Shown piece by piece: positions 6,326 through 6,375 of a stretch of DNA of 6,375 bases (the first letter of the stretch is position 1; each line of letters starts with the position of its first letter). This DNA is from Prevotella sp. UBA7551 (GTDB taxonomy: Bacteria > Bacteroidota > Bacteroidia > Bacteroidales > Bacteroidaceae). Both the position numbers and the translations under genes were made by a program. The stretch spans positions 38,845 to 45,219 of the forward strand of contig DLLX01000063.1 in assembly GCA_002479145.1 (NCBI GenBank), given 5' to 3'. A model generated the notes under the pieces. The model saw only the letters and a list, made by a program, of their open reading frames with translations. It did not search any database and was not told where the DNA came from.

Positions 6326-6375
6326 CTTAACTGTCGTTTTTGTATCGACCCATTGGCGGGGAAAAACGAGAGTGC
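6322..6375 (-). other. Window edge: possible 3' end of an upstream gene
   Basis: Two minus-strand frames end just before or at the oxidoreductase start. One reads ALSFFPANGSIQKRQLR and stops with a TGA that overlaps the ATG as ATGA. The other reads HSRFSPPMGRYKNDS and stops with TAA at 6329-6327, one base before the ATG. Either could be the tail of a co-transcribed gene. No -7 motif is present in this stretch. I recognise neither peptide, and 50 bases are too few to decide. Confidence 0.25.

Noticed and set aside
1..6375. CRISPR arrays, tRNA/rRNA genes, IS elements, phage or defence genes
   Set aside because: No spaced direct repeats, no tRNA-like folds noticed, no transposase, integrase or toxin/defence motifs; every long frame with credible protein features is accounted for by housekeeping or envelope families.

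Overview
This window looks like chromosomal housekeeping DNA from a Bacteroidota bacterium, most likely the Prevotellaceae. The reasons are the family content (DUF3127, DUF1460 and DUF4421 proteins are typical of this phylum), the Bacteroidota-type promoter motifs (TTTG at -33 and TAnnTTTG at -7) and the general lack of Shine-Dalgarno sequences. I see no phage, IS, CRISPR, tRNA or rRNA signal. No stretch longer than about 230 bases lacks a gene.

Left part, minus strand, read right to left: dnaN (sliding clamp), then a DnaQ-like 3'-5' exonuclease with an ExoX-like C-terminal domain, then the first 53 or so codons of coaBC (coenzyme A biosynthesis), which runs off the left edge. No internal promoter is visible, and the three look like one transcription unit driven by a well-matched promoter upstream of dnaN.

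Middle: a 231-base divergent intergenic region separates dnaN from a plus-strand gene for a 134-residue DUF3127 protein. That protein has a compact N-terminal domain, an Ala/Gln/Pro-rich linker and a terminal DDLPF, the architecture of bacterial single-stranded DNA-binding proteins. It converges on a minus-strand lipoprotein gene of the DUF1460 (amidase-like, NlpC/P60-related) family, and the two share a 13-bp perfect hairpin that probably serves as a two-way terminator.

Right part, minus strand: a Gfo/Idh/MocA-family NAD(P)-dependent oxidoreductase is followed immediately by a DUF4421 predicted outer-membrane/periplasmic protein. The two are probably co-transcribed, and the second most likely starts at a TTG five bases after the first one's stop. 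A clear -7 motif after the DUF4421 gene indicates that the DUF1460 lipoprotein has its own promoter.

The left half is about replication (clamp, exonuclease, SSB-like protein) linked to CoA synthesis. The right half is about envelope and small-molecule metabolism. I found no strong evidence for a wholly new system. The most interesting item is the SSB-like tail on the uncharacterised DUF3127 protein encoded opposite the clamp gene, with nested inverted repeats between the two promoters.
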